13,949 nucleotides of DNA, from assembly GCA_947379685.1 (NCBI GenBank), contig CANCOG010000063.1, forward strand, positions 1 to 13,949, given 5' to 3'. Of this stretch, positions 6,584 to 13,919 are shown piece after piece (the first letter of the stretch is position 1; every line of letters starts with the position of its first letter). A program made the position numbers and the translations under genes. The DNA comes from Flavipsychrobacter stenotrophus. Lineage in GTDB: Bacteria > Bacteroidota > Bacteroidia > Chitinophagales > Chitinophagaceae. The notes beneath the pieces are model-generated. The model was not told the DNA's origin. It saw only the letters and a program-made list of their open reading frames with translations, and did not search any database.

Positions 6584-7687
6584 TCAGCGAAAATATTTTA
6601 CGGGATTAGTTAATACGTTTGATAAAAGAATGGCAAAATTAGGGAATTTTTTCTTTAAAACCTCTTCAAATATTTCGGGGGTAAATTGTTCTGTTTCAAA
6701 ATGGCCTATATCGGCAATAATAATGCGCTTTTCCGCGTCAAAAAACTGGTGGTATTTGAAGTCTCCTGTTATGAAAATGTCGGCGTTGGCTTTGATGGCA
6801 TCCTTCAGCAGGAAGCTGCCAGAGCCACCGCAGAGCGCCACACGCTCAATATTTTTACCCAGGAGTTCAGTATGCCTGATGCCACCGGCCCTCATTTTGT
6901 TTTTAAGGAAAGTTAAAAAAGTAACTTCGTCCATGGGGTAGGGGAGTTGCCCAACCAGGCCTGCCCCCAACTGCTGGTTGGCATTGGGTAAGGGGACCAG
7001 TTCGTAGGCGACCTCTTCATATATATGTGCCGCAAACAAAGCGCTGAGCACAGCACTTTCACGATGTTTTTCTACGATCACCTCTATCTTTACTTCTTCA
7101 ATAACTTCACGGTCGCCACCGGCAACACCAATGGCAGGGGCGGTATCCTTGCCTGCCCTGAAGGTGCCTGTGCCCTTGGTAGTGAAGCTGCATTCCTTAT
7201 ACCCGCCAATTGCTCCTGCACCCGCAGCAAACATGGCATCGCGAACGTTATCGGCGATGTCAAGAGGCGCGTACGTGAACAGTTTGCTCAGGGTGTTGTT
7301 CATAGGTGCCAGGATGGCGGTATTGATGAGCCCCAGTTTTTCGGCAATTTTGGCGTTCACGCCTTGCTGCAAAACGTTGTCCAGATTAGTATGTGCTGCA
7401 TAAATAGCAATATCGTTTTTTATGGCTTTACGCACGATACGTTCTACATAGTTGCGCCCTGTAATTTTCTTCAGTCCGGAAAAAATAAGCGGGTGGTGTG
7501 CTACAATCAGGTTGCATTCCCTGGCGAGGGCTTCGTCTAAAACTTCTTCTGTTACATCGAGCGTCAATAGGACTCCATTTATTTCGGCCTCGGGGTCACC
7601 CACCTGCAGCCCGCAATTATCATAGCTTTCCTGATAAATGATGGGTGCTACCTGTTCTATCGCGCTGGTTATATGAGTAAGTTTCAT
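6584..7687 (-). CDS. Nif3-like dinuclear metal center protein (YqfO/YbgI family)
   Basis: The 367-residue protein has the full set of metal-binding motifs of the family. They are VAHHPLIF with His64 and His65, AAHTNLD with Asp103, and IADIGHFETE with His329 and Glu333. Further landmarks are NCGLQVG (24-30), CGGSGSF (286-292) and FITGDFKYH (305-313). It is the long form: residues of about 128-245 are an insert of the PII/CutA-like kind found in Bacillus YqfO, splitting the two halves of the core. Members assemble as hexameric rings. The old label GTP cyclohydrolase I type 2 is not well supported, and the in vivo role remains unclear. The ATG start is preceded by a short spacer with only a weak -7-like sequence (TAACTTTA at 7708-7715). 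It leads a two-gene operon with the zinc-ribbon gene. Confidence 0.93.
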   Translation of the reverse strand: MKLTHITSAIEQVAPIIYQESYDNCGLQVGDPEAEINGVLLTLDVTEEVLDEALARECNLIVAHHPLIFSGLKKITGRNYVERIVRKAIKNDIAIYAAHTNLDNVLQQGVNAKIAEKLGLINTAILAPMNNTLSKLFTYAPLDIADNVRDAMFAAGAGAIGGYKECSFTTKGTGTFRAGKDTAPAIGVAGGDREVIEEVKIEVIVEKHRESAVLSALFAAHIYEEVAYELVPLPNANQQLGAGLVGQLPYPMDEVTFLTFLKNKMRAGGIRHTELLGKNIERVALCGGSGSFLLKDAIKANADIFITGDFKYHQFFDAEKRIIIADIGHFETEQFTPEIFEEVLKKKFPNFAILLSNVLTNPVKYFR

Positions 7688-7719
7688 TGCTTATGATTTT
7701 TGGGCCGTAAAGTTAGGGG

Positions 7720-7743
7720 GAAAAATAGCTGGTGCCGTACCAA
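7720..7743 (-). terminator. Weak possible terminator after the lipoprotein gene
   Basis: On the minus strand TTGGT pairs with ACCAG (one G-T pair) around ACGGC, followed by CTATTTTT. The stem is short, but it sits 12 nt after the stop codon of the lipoprotein gene and upstream of the Nif3-like gene, where a boundary is expected. Confidence 0.3.
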
Positions 7744-7754
7744 GTTACCGGGAA

Positions 7755-8747
7755 TCAGGATTTCGAAGGTGCACGCCGGGAAGGCTTTACAAACCCGTAA
7801 TCATTCATATTTTGATTTTTGTCGGTGGCAGCATTAGTCGCTTTATATATAATAGTATCGGAAAACTCACTTATGCCCGGCAGCATGCTTTCAATTTGAA
7901 GATCGATCTTATCATTTTCCGAAGTAAGGTTAGGTACGTCATTTACATTAGTAGATGTGGAATAGTACACAATTGGACGCAATTTACCTCCGAAAGACAT
8001 GGGTTCAACCTTGAAAATTTCCACATTCGAACCCAGCCCTTTGGCCGGGTTAATATATGATTTTGCCTCGCCGAATATTTTGTTGGTGAAGTCCAGGTCC
8101 TCTTTGCTGTTCTTAAAAACGAATCCTTCCCTCGAGGGTGTCATCAGGTGGTTTGCCAACTCGGTATACATGAGGGCTGAAAACTTCTTACCCAGTCCAT
8201 ATTCTTTCCTTGCCAGCTGATAAACCTGTGGAGCAGCCATCTGATTTACAGAGTAATCTGCTCCATAAAAATTGAGCAATTTCCAATTGTCATTTTCCTT
8301 GCTCAACGCACAAACAATAAGTATCTCATCGGGCGAGTTAGCAGCTTTTATCGTGAACAGGTAGACATAAGAATATAATTCGCCAACAGGGCAAGTGTAG
8401 ATATAGTTGTTGCCATACTGGTCGGTTCCAGAGAGGGGAGTTGTTCCTTTTTTTGAAGTGTTTTTAATGAGGAATTCGCCTATTACTTGTCTCCCAGATG
8501 TAAGCGGCACATGCTGTATTGCATTGATCAACGGTACAATTGTCTGTTTGTCAAAGTGAGCAGAACAGGAACTGAGTAGAAATGTGCTGTCCTTTGTCTC
8601 CAATGCCCGAAAAACCTTATCGACTGTTTGTCCGGCTTCCTCCCTGTCATTCTTCGGTATATGGTCTTTTTCCCAGATACCCCATACTCCGGCACCGCCG
8701 TTGCATCCGCTCAGGACGATTAATAATGTAATTAGGTATTTGTTCAT
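7755..8747 (-). CDS. Unrecognised lipoprotein encoded just downstream of porW
   Basis: The 330-residue protein has a short N-terminal hydrophobic stretch and a clear lipobox (VLSGC, Cys15), so it should be a lipid-anchored envelope protein. After the anchor, residues 35-170 contain DKVFRALETKDSTFLLSSC and later a strand-rich part (YSYVYLFTIKAA...ILIVCAL...DNWKLLNFYG). This is reminiscent of NTF2-like lipoproteins, but I do not claim membership. The second half (175-330) has no motif I know and ends in a basic tail (PSRRAPSKS). The 63-bp gap from porW contains a good promoter match, so the gene can be expressed apart from porW. Its position leaves open a link to type IX secretion, but nothing in the sequence proves it. 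It is certainly a gene; the function is unknown. Confidence 0.85.
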   Translation of the reverse strand: MNKYLITLLIVLSGCNGGAGVWGIWEKDHIPKNDREEAGQTVDKVFRALETKDSTFLLSSCSAHFDKQTIVPLINAIQHVPLTSGRQVIGEFLIKNTSKKGTTPLSGTDQYGNNYIYTCPVGELYSYVYLFTIKAANSPDEILIVCALSKENDNWKLLNFYGADYSVNQMAAPQVYQLARKEYGLGKKFSALMYTELANHLMTPSREGFVFKNSKEDLDFTNKIFGEAKSYINPAKGLGSNVEIFKVEPMSFGGKLRPIVYYSTSTNVNDVPNLTSENDKIDLQIESMLPGISEFSDTIIYKATNAATDKNQNMNDYGFVKPSRRAPSKS

Positions 8748-8767
8748 AATTTTTAATGCGTTAACCT

Positions 8768-8798
8768 GAAAATTACAACTTTAAGGCTAGCAAGCAAA
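8768..8798 (-). promoter_or_regulatory. Bacteroidota-type promoter for the lipoprotein gene
   Basis: On the minus strand TTTG (8795-8798), a 19-bp spacer and TAATTTTC (8768-8775) fit the -33/-7 pattern, with one mismatch in the last base. The start point would be about 14 nt before the ATG at 8747. It lies between the porW stop codon and the lipoprotein start. Confidence 0.5.
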
Positions 8799-8810
8799 AG
8801 TCAGTATCAG

Positions 8811-11800
8811 TTAAGGCTTCTTATAATAAGTACTGTAATATATTTTGTACTTCTGGGTGTCGTGGTCGTAGAATAGTTTCTTGTGGTTTTTAGCTGAGAT
8901 GACTGCAGACTGATATTCGTCGGCCTTGAAATCTTTAAAGACTTCGTGGGCGGCAAGAGTATCCATGAAGGCAGATGCCTTGTCCATATCCGCGAACTTT
9001 TTCACGTATAGTACTATCTGGTTCGGGGTGTACATGTCCATTAATACCTCAGCATCTGTAAGGCCTAACGATGAATCGATAGACATAATATTCCTTTTAA
9101 GAGGGCCTGTGCGCGAGTCGAGGGTGGAAAGAATGACCACTCCATAATGCTCTTCGGTAGGCACGTAGGTAAACATCAGCGGAACATCGGCAGGTGGTTT
9201 TGGAGGTGGCGGAGGAGCAACGACCGGTTTAGGGACATCTATGCGCTTTTTAGCTGGCTTCCCACTTTCGGCAACTGCAGTATCATTGTACCAGGATGGA
9301 ATACCGTTCTTGCGAATATCTGCAATATAGATACCAATCTCCTTAGCCCAGCCTGAAAGAGAATCTGATGGGTTTGCTGTTAGGAAATTCTTAATAAGCG
9401 TATCGCCCATATTCAGATTGCCCATACCCGTATAGCACATGGCTTCAGCAACCTGGAAACGTTTCTTAAACAAAGGGTTATCGTAAGATTTGATCCCGTT
9501 TTGTACACGTGCCAGTGCCTCGGTATATTTATGATCTACGATCATATTATATGTGTCTTCGTAGTATTGCTCAACGGTTTTACCACCATTCAATGCTAGT
9601 TTGTTGTCTTCTTTCTTTGGTTTCAACAACTCAGCATAAGGTGATTCCGGGAATTTCGCAATCAGTTCAGTAGCGTTAGCCTGTGCTTTGTCCAGCTTAC
9701 TTTGTCTGATGGCTATCTGGTAGCGGAGGTACAATTCTTCTTCTTTCTGGTTATGAGCTGGGTAGCGGGAATCCAGTGTGTCCAGCGTTGCGCCAGACAG
9801 AACATAATCGTCCAGTTGCTTCAGGTAGGCTTTTGCAAGCGCTATATATGCCTTCTGTATACTTTTTACAGCGGCTGCTTTCTGTTCCTTTGTATTAGGA
9901 ATACGTGCCAGCAGGCTTTCCTCAGTGGGCAGTCCGTTTATGGTTGTTGTATTATCTGCGCCAGGGTTATCTTCTTCCAGTCCACCAGAGCTACCGGCAG
10001 TATTGGTGAAGGGCAATCCGGCTGCTCTGCGCCAGTTGTCTGTGAGCGGGCGGGTTCCCCATTTGCGTTTAAAGTCGTTGGAGCCCTGCTGCATGGTAGT
10101 AGGGTTAGAAAAATACCAGTTGGCGGCATCAGAGGTTTCTGCCGGCACATCGGCGGTTGCAATTGTGGGTATGCCAGCCTCTTCCGCGTTCCTGATGCTG
10201 TCCTGGGCTTTCTTTTCAAGGTCCCTGATATAGTGCTTTACGGCAGAAAGCTGGTCTTTCTTGCTAAGTTCGGCAAGGGCGAGCAAGCTATCCTGATCGT
10301 GGATGATGGCAGCAGGCTGAGAAACCTCACTTAAACCCTTACTTTTTTGGATGGCCGCAATAACATTGGCATCTTTTGAATTTGCACCTGCATATTTTGC
10401 AGCACTGTCATATGCATTCTTGGCCTCGGTATAATTACCTCTGCCATACTCTACGTCGCCAAGGGCGGCAAAAGAAAGTGACTTTTGTTTTTTAGTGGCC
10501 TTTGGTGCTGTAGCACTCAACCAAAGGTATTTCGCAGCATCATCTGGCTTGCCAGCTTTCGCCGCAAGGTTACCGAGTACATAATATACCTGATCATGAT
10601 AGCTCACATACTTACCATCATTGAGTACTTTCTTTAATGGCTTCATGCCATCACCAACATCCTTACCAGCCATAAGGGTATTCCATGCAATGTATTTACG
10701 TGCATAAAAATCCATTTCTATTTTTGGGAAGAAGTCGAGGCAACGCTCGAAATTTACAGCCGCATCGGCATACTTTTCGAGGCTTTGTAGTATTTGCCCG
10801 TTGAGGAATGCCGCGCGCATGCGCAACCAGTCAGGTAAGTTTTCATCTTCAACAACTATGGCCAGTTGCTCTGAAGCCGCGGTTGGATTTTTGTCAGCAA
10901 TATATGCAAAGGCCTTTCCTGCGGCCACCTGGCCCAGCAGATCTTCGGGTAGTTTCGGGTCGGACGCGAGTAACGAAAGTACCGCCTGACCATTTTCTAC
11001 TTGTTTTTCCTGAACATACGTTCGGGCCAGCCAGAGAATAGCATCATTATGTACCGACTTATGTTTCAGGAAATCGAACCTTGATTTTTCATCTTCCACA
11101 AACGAAGGGCCGTCTTTTGAATTGGCTGTATGTCCGTGGTTCTCGTTCTTCTTATTTTCCTCGTCTACGCTAAGAATATAACGGAATGTTGTTGCCGCGT
11201 TTTCATAGCGGCCTTTGTAATAATACGCCTGACCCATGATCAGGAACATATCATTACTCCACTTTACACGTGGGTCATGTATCTGCAAGCCTACTGAAAC
11301 TTTACGGATGATACTGTCCATATCGCCGGAAAGCAGGGTAGAATCACGGTCCGGGTCGAACGGGTACAACCTTATCATGGAGTCGTAACTCTCCTTTTGG
11401 CCCCCCCTAAGCATGTTGGCATTGGCCTCTTCGAGTTTTCGATTGGCGTTATAGTAGTAGTTGTAATGCGTAAATGAGTTTTGCGTGAACCGTCGGATGG
11501 GCGACCACTTTTTCTTGAGCATGGTTTTATTCGTAAAAGCCTCATGCTTTTTCTTCATGGCAATTTCAAAGGCGAGCTTCTTTTTTTCGTCGCTCATCTT
11601 GTCCTTATTCTTAAAATTCTTGTCCTTGGCCAGTTTCGCTTTCGTGAGGCTATCCGTTCGTTTTTTACGGGATATCTTCATACTATCAAGCACCTTGGTA
11701 CGCACCATTTTTATGCTGTCCGTTTCATGTTTACGGATGGCCTTATCTGAATCCAGTTCCCGCTTTCTAATGCGGGCGACACTGTCCCGGTAAGCCTTCT

Positions 11801-12251
11801 GGACTCGCTTGGTACTATCGAGGTGTTCCCGTCGCACGACCGTGACGCTATCTGTAAACCGTTTGCTTGATTTGTATTTTTTGACTTTTGCAAAGGTTTC
11901 GGTCCGTTTTTTCTGCACTTCTTTTACGCTGTCGGTCTTTACTTTCCGGACAGTTGACATAGAGTCAGTTATTTTGCCGCGCTCGGCCTTCATTGAGTCT
12001 ATCTTTGATTGCCTTGCAGTCTGAAGCGACTTTGTTTTTGCCTTACGTGCATGGGCAACGCTATCCTTATAGTGTTTGCTGTTCCTGTATTTTCTCAGTG
12101 CAGCAGAACTTTCCAACGCTGCTTTACGGGCAGCATTCATGCTGTCGATAGCACGGCCACTCATGCCTGCTGTACTTGTCTGGGCATGGACAAGCGGGCG
12201 GCCTAGTAGTGAAAAACAAAATATAAAAAATAATATTAATCTAAATTTCAA
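8811..12251 (-). CDS. porW/sprE: Type IX secretion TPR protein PorW/SprE, with hendecad-repeat N-terminal extension
   Basis: The 1146-residue protein starts at TTG (12249-12251). An in-frame stop lies eight codons upstream, no ATG is available nearby, and GGGGA sits about 7 nt before it. Residues 1-24 are a signal peptide ending VHAQ. Residues 36-210 are an 11-residue repeat rich in Asp-Ser, Arg and Lys. The PorW/SprE region starts near 256 with NSFTHYNYYYNANRKLEEAN. TPR-like helices follow (about 330-640), then the diagnostic block around ANWYFSNPTTMQQGSNDF and KWGTRPLTDNWRR (710-742), which I know from SprE/PorW. More TPR-like helices (790-980), a proline run (1013-1020) and the C-terminal domain (1025-1146) complete it. 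Family members are periplasmic-side outer-membrane proteins needed for type IX secretion and, in Flavobacterium, gliding. Known members are lipoproteins, but no lipobox is seen here. The other core T9SS genes are not in the window. Confidence 0.87.
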   Translation of the reverse strand: MKFRLILFFIFCFSLLGRPLVHAQTSTAGMSGRAIDSMNAARKAALESSAALRKYRNSKHYKDSVAHARKAKTKSLQTARQSKIDSMKAERGKITDSMSTVRKVKTDSVKEVQKKRTETFAKVKKYKSSKRFTDSVTVVRREHLDSTKRVQKAYRDSVARIRKRELDSDKAIRKHETDSIKMVRTKVLDSMKISRKKRTDSLTKAKLAKDKNFKNKDKMSDEKKKLAFEIAMKKKHEAFTNKTMLKKKWSPIRRFTQNSFTHYNYYYNANRKLEEANANMLRGGQKESYDSMIRLYPFDPDRDSTLLSGDMDSIIRKVSVGLQIHDPRVKWSNDMFLIMGQAYYYKGRYENAATTFRYILSVDEENKKNENHGHTANSKDGPSFVEDEKSRFDFLKHKSVHNDAILWLARTYVQEKQVENGQAVLSLLASDPKLPEDLLGQVAAGKAFAYIADKNPTAASEQLAIVVEDENLPDWLRMRAAFLNGQILQSLEKYADAAVNFERCLDFFPKIEMDFYARKYIAWNTLMAGKDVGDGMKPLKKVLNDGKYVSYHDQVYYVLGNLAAKAGKPDDAAKYLWLSATAPKATKKQKSLSFAALGDVEYGRGNYTEAKNAYDSAAKYAGANSKDANVIAAIQKSKGLSEVSQPAAIIHDQDSLLALAELSKKDQLSAVKHYIRDLEKKAQDSIRNAEEAGIPTIATADVPAETSDAANWYFSNPTTMQQGSNDFKRKWGTRPLTDNWRRAAGLPFTNTAGSSGGLEEDNPGADNTTTINGLPTEESLLARIPNTKEQKAAAVKSIQKAYIALAKAYLKQLDDYVLSGATLDTLDSRYPAHNQKEEELYLRYQIAIRQSKLDKAQANATELIAKFPESPYAELLKPKKEDNKLALNGGKTVEQYYEDTYNMIVDHKYTEALARVQNGIKSYDNPLFKKRFQVAEAMCYTGMGNLNMGDTLIKNFLTANPSDSLSGWAKEIGIYIADIRKNGIPSWYNDTAVAESGKPAKKRIDVPKPVVAPPPPPKPPADVPLMFTYVPTEEHYGVVILSTLDSRTGPLKRNIMSIDSSLGLTDAEVLMDMYTPNQIVLYVKKFADMDKASAFMDTLAAHEVFKDFKADEYQSAVISAKNHKKLFYDHDTQKYKIYYSTYYKKP
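11622..12146 (-). repeat. Array of 11-residue Asp-Ser repeats inside PorW/SprE
   Basis: Within PorW, Asp-Ser pairs fall at residues 36, 63, 85, 96, 107, 134, 145, 156, 167, 178, 189 and 200. Related residues hold the missing steps: Glu-Ser at 47, Lys-Ser at 74 and Glu-Thr at 118. All steps are exactly 11 except 47 to 63 and 118 to 134, which are 16. Both 16-residue steps carry the same kind of insert, RKYRNSKHYKDSV and KKYKSSKRFTDSV. The pattern suggests a hendecad coiled coil or a long charged stalk. Confidence 0.85.
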
Positions 12252-12283
12252 TGTATTTTCCCCTTTTTTCAGCTAGTATAACG

Positions 12284-12314
12284 CAAATTCAACAAAAAAA
12301 TTATATCAATTCAA
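12284..12314 (-). promoter_or_regulatory. Possible promoter for porW
   Basis: On the minus strand TTG (12312-12314), a 20-bp spacer and TGAATTTG (12284-12291) fit the Bacteroidota promoter with one mismatch in the second base. Transcription would start about 25 nt before the TTG start codon. Confidence 0.35.
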
Positions 12315-12345
12315 CTCTGAAACACGAAAATTTAATGCCAGGCCA

Positions 12346-12375
12346 TTTGGCCCGGAGACCACTTAATTACTTTAG
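12346..12375 (+). promoter_or_regulatory. Possible promoter for the atpZ gene cluster
   Basis: TTTG (12346-12349), 18 bp, then TACTTTAG (12368-12375) resembles the Bacteroidota pattern with one mismatch. It would give a leader of about 145 nt. The 276-bp divergent gap between porW and atpZ is AT-rich and contains no dispersed repeat. Nothing else was recognised in it. Confidence 0.25.
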
Positions 12376-12527
12376 TAAATAAAATTCATGTTCACGGTAA
12401 AACCGGAAAGCACCTATTTGTTTCAAAAATAGACAAAAAAGGGAATTGAGTTCTTATAACGAAGGGATTAATTAACAAAATAGTTTTTAACTTAGTAAAT
12501 CTTTACCATAATTTCGGGGATTAAAGA

Positions 12528-12728
12528 ATGGCAAAGTTGCAAGGAGATACATTGCGTTATGCAGGTTTAGCTACTCAGTGGATGGCCATGCTTGGGCTTG
12601 GGACATGGGGTGGCATAAAGCTGGATAAATACCTTGGAAGTACACCAATATTTTTAATTTTATTCCCTGTGATCGCGCTTGTGATCTCGTTGTGGGGTAT
12701 AATAAAGGAATTTAATAAGAAAAAGTAA
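12528..12728 (+). CDS. atpZ: AtpZ-like small membrane protein of the F-type ATP synthase cluster
   Basis: The 66-residue protein has two membrane helices (about 11-27 and 39-58) joined by GGIKLDKYLGSTPIF. This has the Gly-x-x-Leu-Asp pattern of AtpZ/AtpI-type proteins. Such proteins are encoded at the head of atp operons and have been linked to c-ring assembly and, in alkaliphilic Bacillus, to magnesium or calcium uptake; which applies here is open. The TAA stop and the ATG of the next gene share one base (TAATG), so the two genes are translationally coupled. The genes for subunits a, c and b, which I would expect soon after, are not present before the window ends. Confidence 0.85.
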   Translation: MAKLQGDTLRYAGLATQWMAMLGLGTWGGIKLDKYLGSTPIFLILFPVIALVISLWGIIKEFNKKK

Positions 12729-13111
12729 TGAGGAAGCTGTTTGTTGTAAGTTTATTAGTTGTTTTTGTATTGTTGAGCATTGTTATTTTTATGCTTTGTC
12801 GGGTTGCGCCCGGGTATTTGTTTCCCGTACTTGAAGGCGGTAACCTGATCATGCTGGCACTTTCGCTGGCTGCGTGGTTCCTTGTTGAAGCCCAGACAGG
12901 CAAGGGCAAGACACCTTCAGCCTTCATCAGGGGGGTTTCAGGGGCTTCTTTTCTCAAACTTATGGTTTGTATGGTTGCGATATTGATATATGTGGCGTTG
13001 AACCGCGATACTATTCACAAGCCAAGTATTTTTGTATTGATGGGCATTTATGCTGTATATACTACCGTAGAAACTATAATGCTATCAAAACTTGCGAGAA
13101 TAGCAAAGTAG
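12728..13111 (+). CDS. Four-helix membrane protein, AtpI-like
   Basis: The 127-residue protein has four hydrophobic segments at about 5-26, 35-53, 75-92 and 99-119. The loop between the second and third (EAQTGKGKTPSAFIRG) is basic. The size, topology and one-base overlap with atpZ match the AtpI-like protein found second in Bacteroidota ATP synthase clusters. Sequence conservation in this group is low, so the name rests on context and topology more than on motifs. It probably helps assemble or stabilise the membrane sector of the synthase. An unrelated small membrane protein cannot be excluded. Confidence 0.7.
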   Translation: MRKLFVVSLLVVFVLLSIVIFMLCRVAPGYLFPVLEGGNLIMLALSLAAWFLVEAQTGKGKTPSAFIRGVSGASFLKLMVCMVAILIYVALNRDTIHKPSIFVLMGIYAVYTTVETIMLSKLARIAK

Positions 13112-13136
13112 TGTGCATTAATAATATGTTCGTTAC

Positions 13137-13760
13137 ATGAAAAAGAAAGAGACCACCTTTTCATTTTTAGAGCAGTTTTTACCACCAGGCGCCTATGACC
13201 AGGTAGCGCCCTTTTTTCAGACCCATACCATTTATCTTACGCTTACCCACGACCGAAAGAGCGTGTTGGGAGATTACAGGGCACCCACGAGGGCTGAACC
13301 CCATCATAGGATCAGTGTCAATGCCACGCTCAATCCTTATAGTTTCCTGATCACGCTTTTGCATGAACTGGCTCATTTATTTACATTCGTTCATTTCGGG
13401 CATAAGGTGAGCCCCCACGGCAAGGAATGGAAAACACAGTTCAGACACACATTGATTCCCTTTTTGGGAAAGCAATTTTTTCCGAAGGATGTTGAAAAGG
13501 CCCTGCTGGCCTACATACACGACCCTGCCGCGAGTACCTGTACCGACCCAAGATTATATAAAGCATTATACCGGTACGATGCCAGAAAACCCAATCATAA
13601 GCTGGTTGACGAACTGGAGATCAATGAAAAATTCGAAACAGAAGACGGTCAGCAATACCAGAAAATTGAAAAGCTGCGTACCCGTACCAAGTGCCGGAAT
13701 GTACAAACGGGAAGGTTGTATCTTTTTCCAGGGATTGCGGAGGTGAAGTCGATGGGGTGA
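13137..13760 (+). CDS. SprT-like zinc metalloprotease-fold protein without the usual zinc ribbon
   Basis: The 207-residue protein has a SprT-type centre. ISVNATLNPYSFLITLLHEL leads into HELAH (His76, Glu77, His80), and a third ligand lies in SPHGKEWK (His94), the order seen in SprT and Spartan. In the full family this fold is a zinc-dependent protease; the bacterial versions are poorly studied. After the core, the region that normally forms a ribbon with four cysteines has only two isolated ones (Cys135 and Cys186). The beta-strand pattern KCRNVQTGRLYLF is retained, so metal binding by the ribbon is probably lost. The ATG lies 25 nt after the AtpI-like gene, suggesting one transcript. Nothing in the sequence ties it to ATP synthase. 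Confidence 0.87.
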   Translation: MKKKETTFSFLEQFLPPGAYDQVAPFFQTHTIYLTLTHDRKSVLGDYRAPTRAEPHHRISVNATLNPYSFLITLLHELAHLFTFVHFGHKVSPHGKEWKTQFRHTLIPFLGKQFFPKDVEKALLAYIHDPAASTCTDPRLYKALYRYDARKPNHKLVDELEINEKFETEDGQQYQKIEKLRTRTKCRNVQTGRLYLFPGIAEVKSMG

Positions 13761-13798
13761 GCAAAACTAAGTGCAGCGTAAATTTGTGTATGGATACC

Positions 13799-13875
13799 TT
13801 ACCACAAAGGGCACAAGGGTATTCACGAAGGGCGCAATTCTCCCTATAAATAAAATAAATTAAGAGCACAAAGTA
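13799..13875 (+). repeat. Two-part dispersed repeat, CACAAAGGGCAC type
   Basis: The long arm at 13799-13838 begins TTACCACAAAGGGCACAAGG and includes TTCACGAAGGGCGCAA. The short arm TTAAGAGCACAAAG starts near 13859, about 60 nt after the start of the long arm. It aligns arm for arm with 4502-4572, in the same orientation. It lies between the SprT-like gene and the start of the next gene. Confidence 0.7.
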
Positions 13876-13919
13876 CAGTTTCCCCCAAAGAAAAAAACTA
13901 CGCCGTTTATACTATAGAC

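Noticed and set aside
6584..7687. GTP cyclohydrolase I type 2 as the function of the Nif3-like gene
   Set aside because: This is a legacy label; the sequence supports the metal-binding fold but gives no evidence for that reaction.
9702..10334. 210-residue plus-strand open frame inside porW
   Set aside because: It is fully antisense to a well-supported gene, is cysteine-rich in a random manner and shows no domain.
12252..12527. Possible riboswitch or small RNA in the porW-atpZ gap
   Set aside because: The region is AT-rich with no convincing stem set or known conserved core; only weak promoter matches can be supported.
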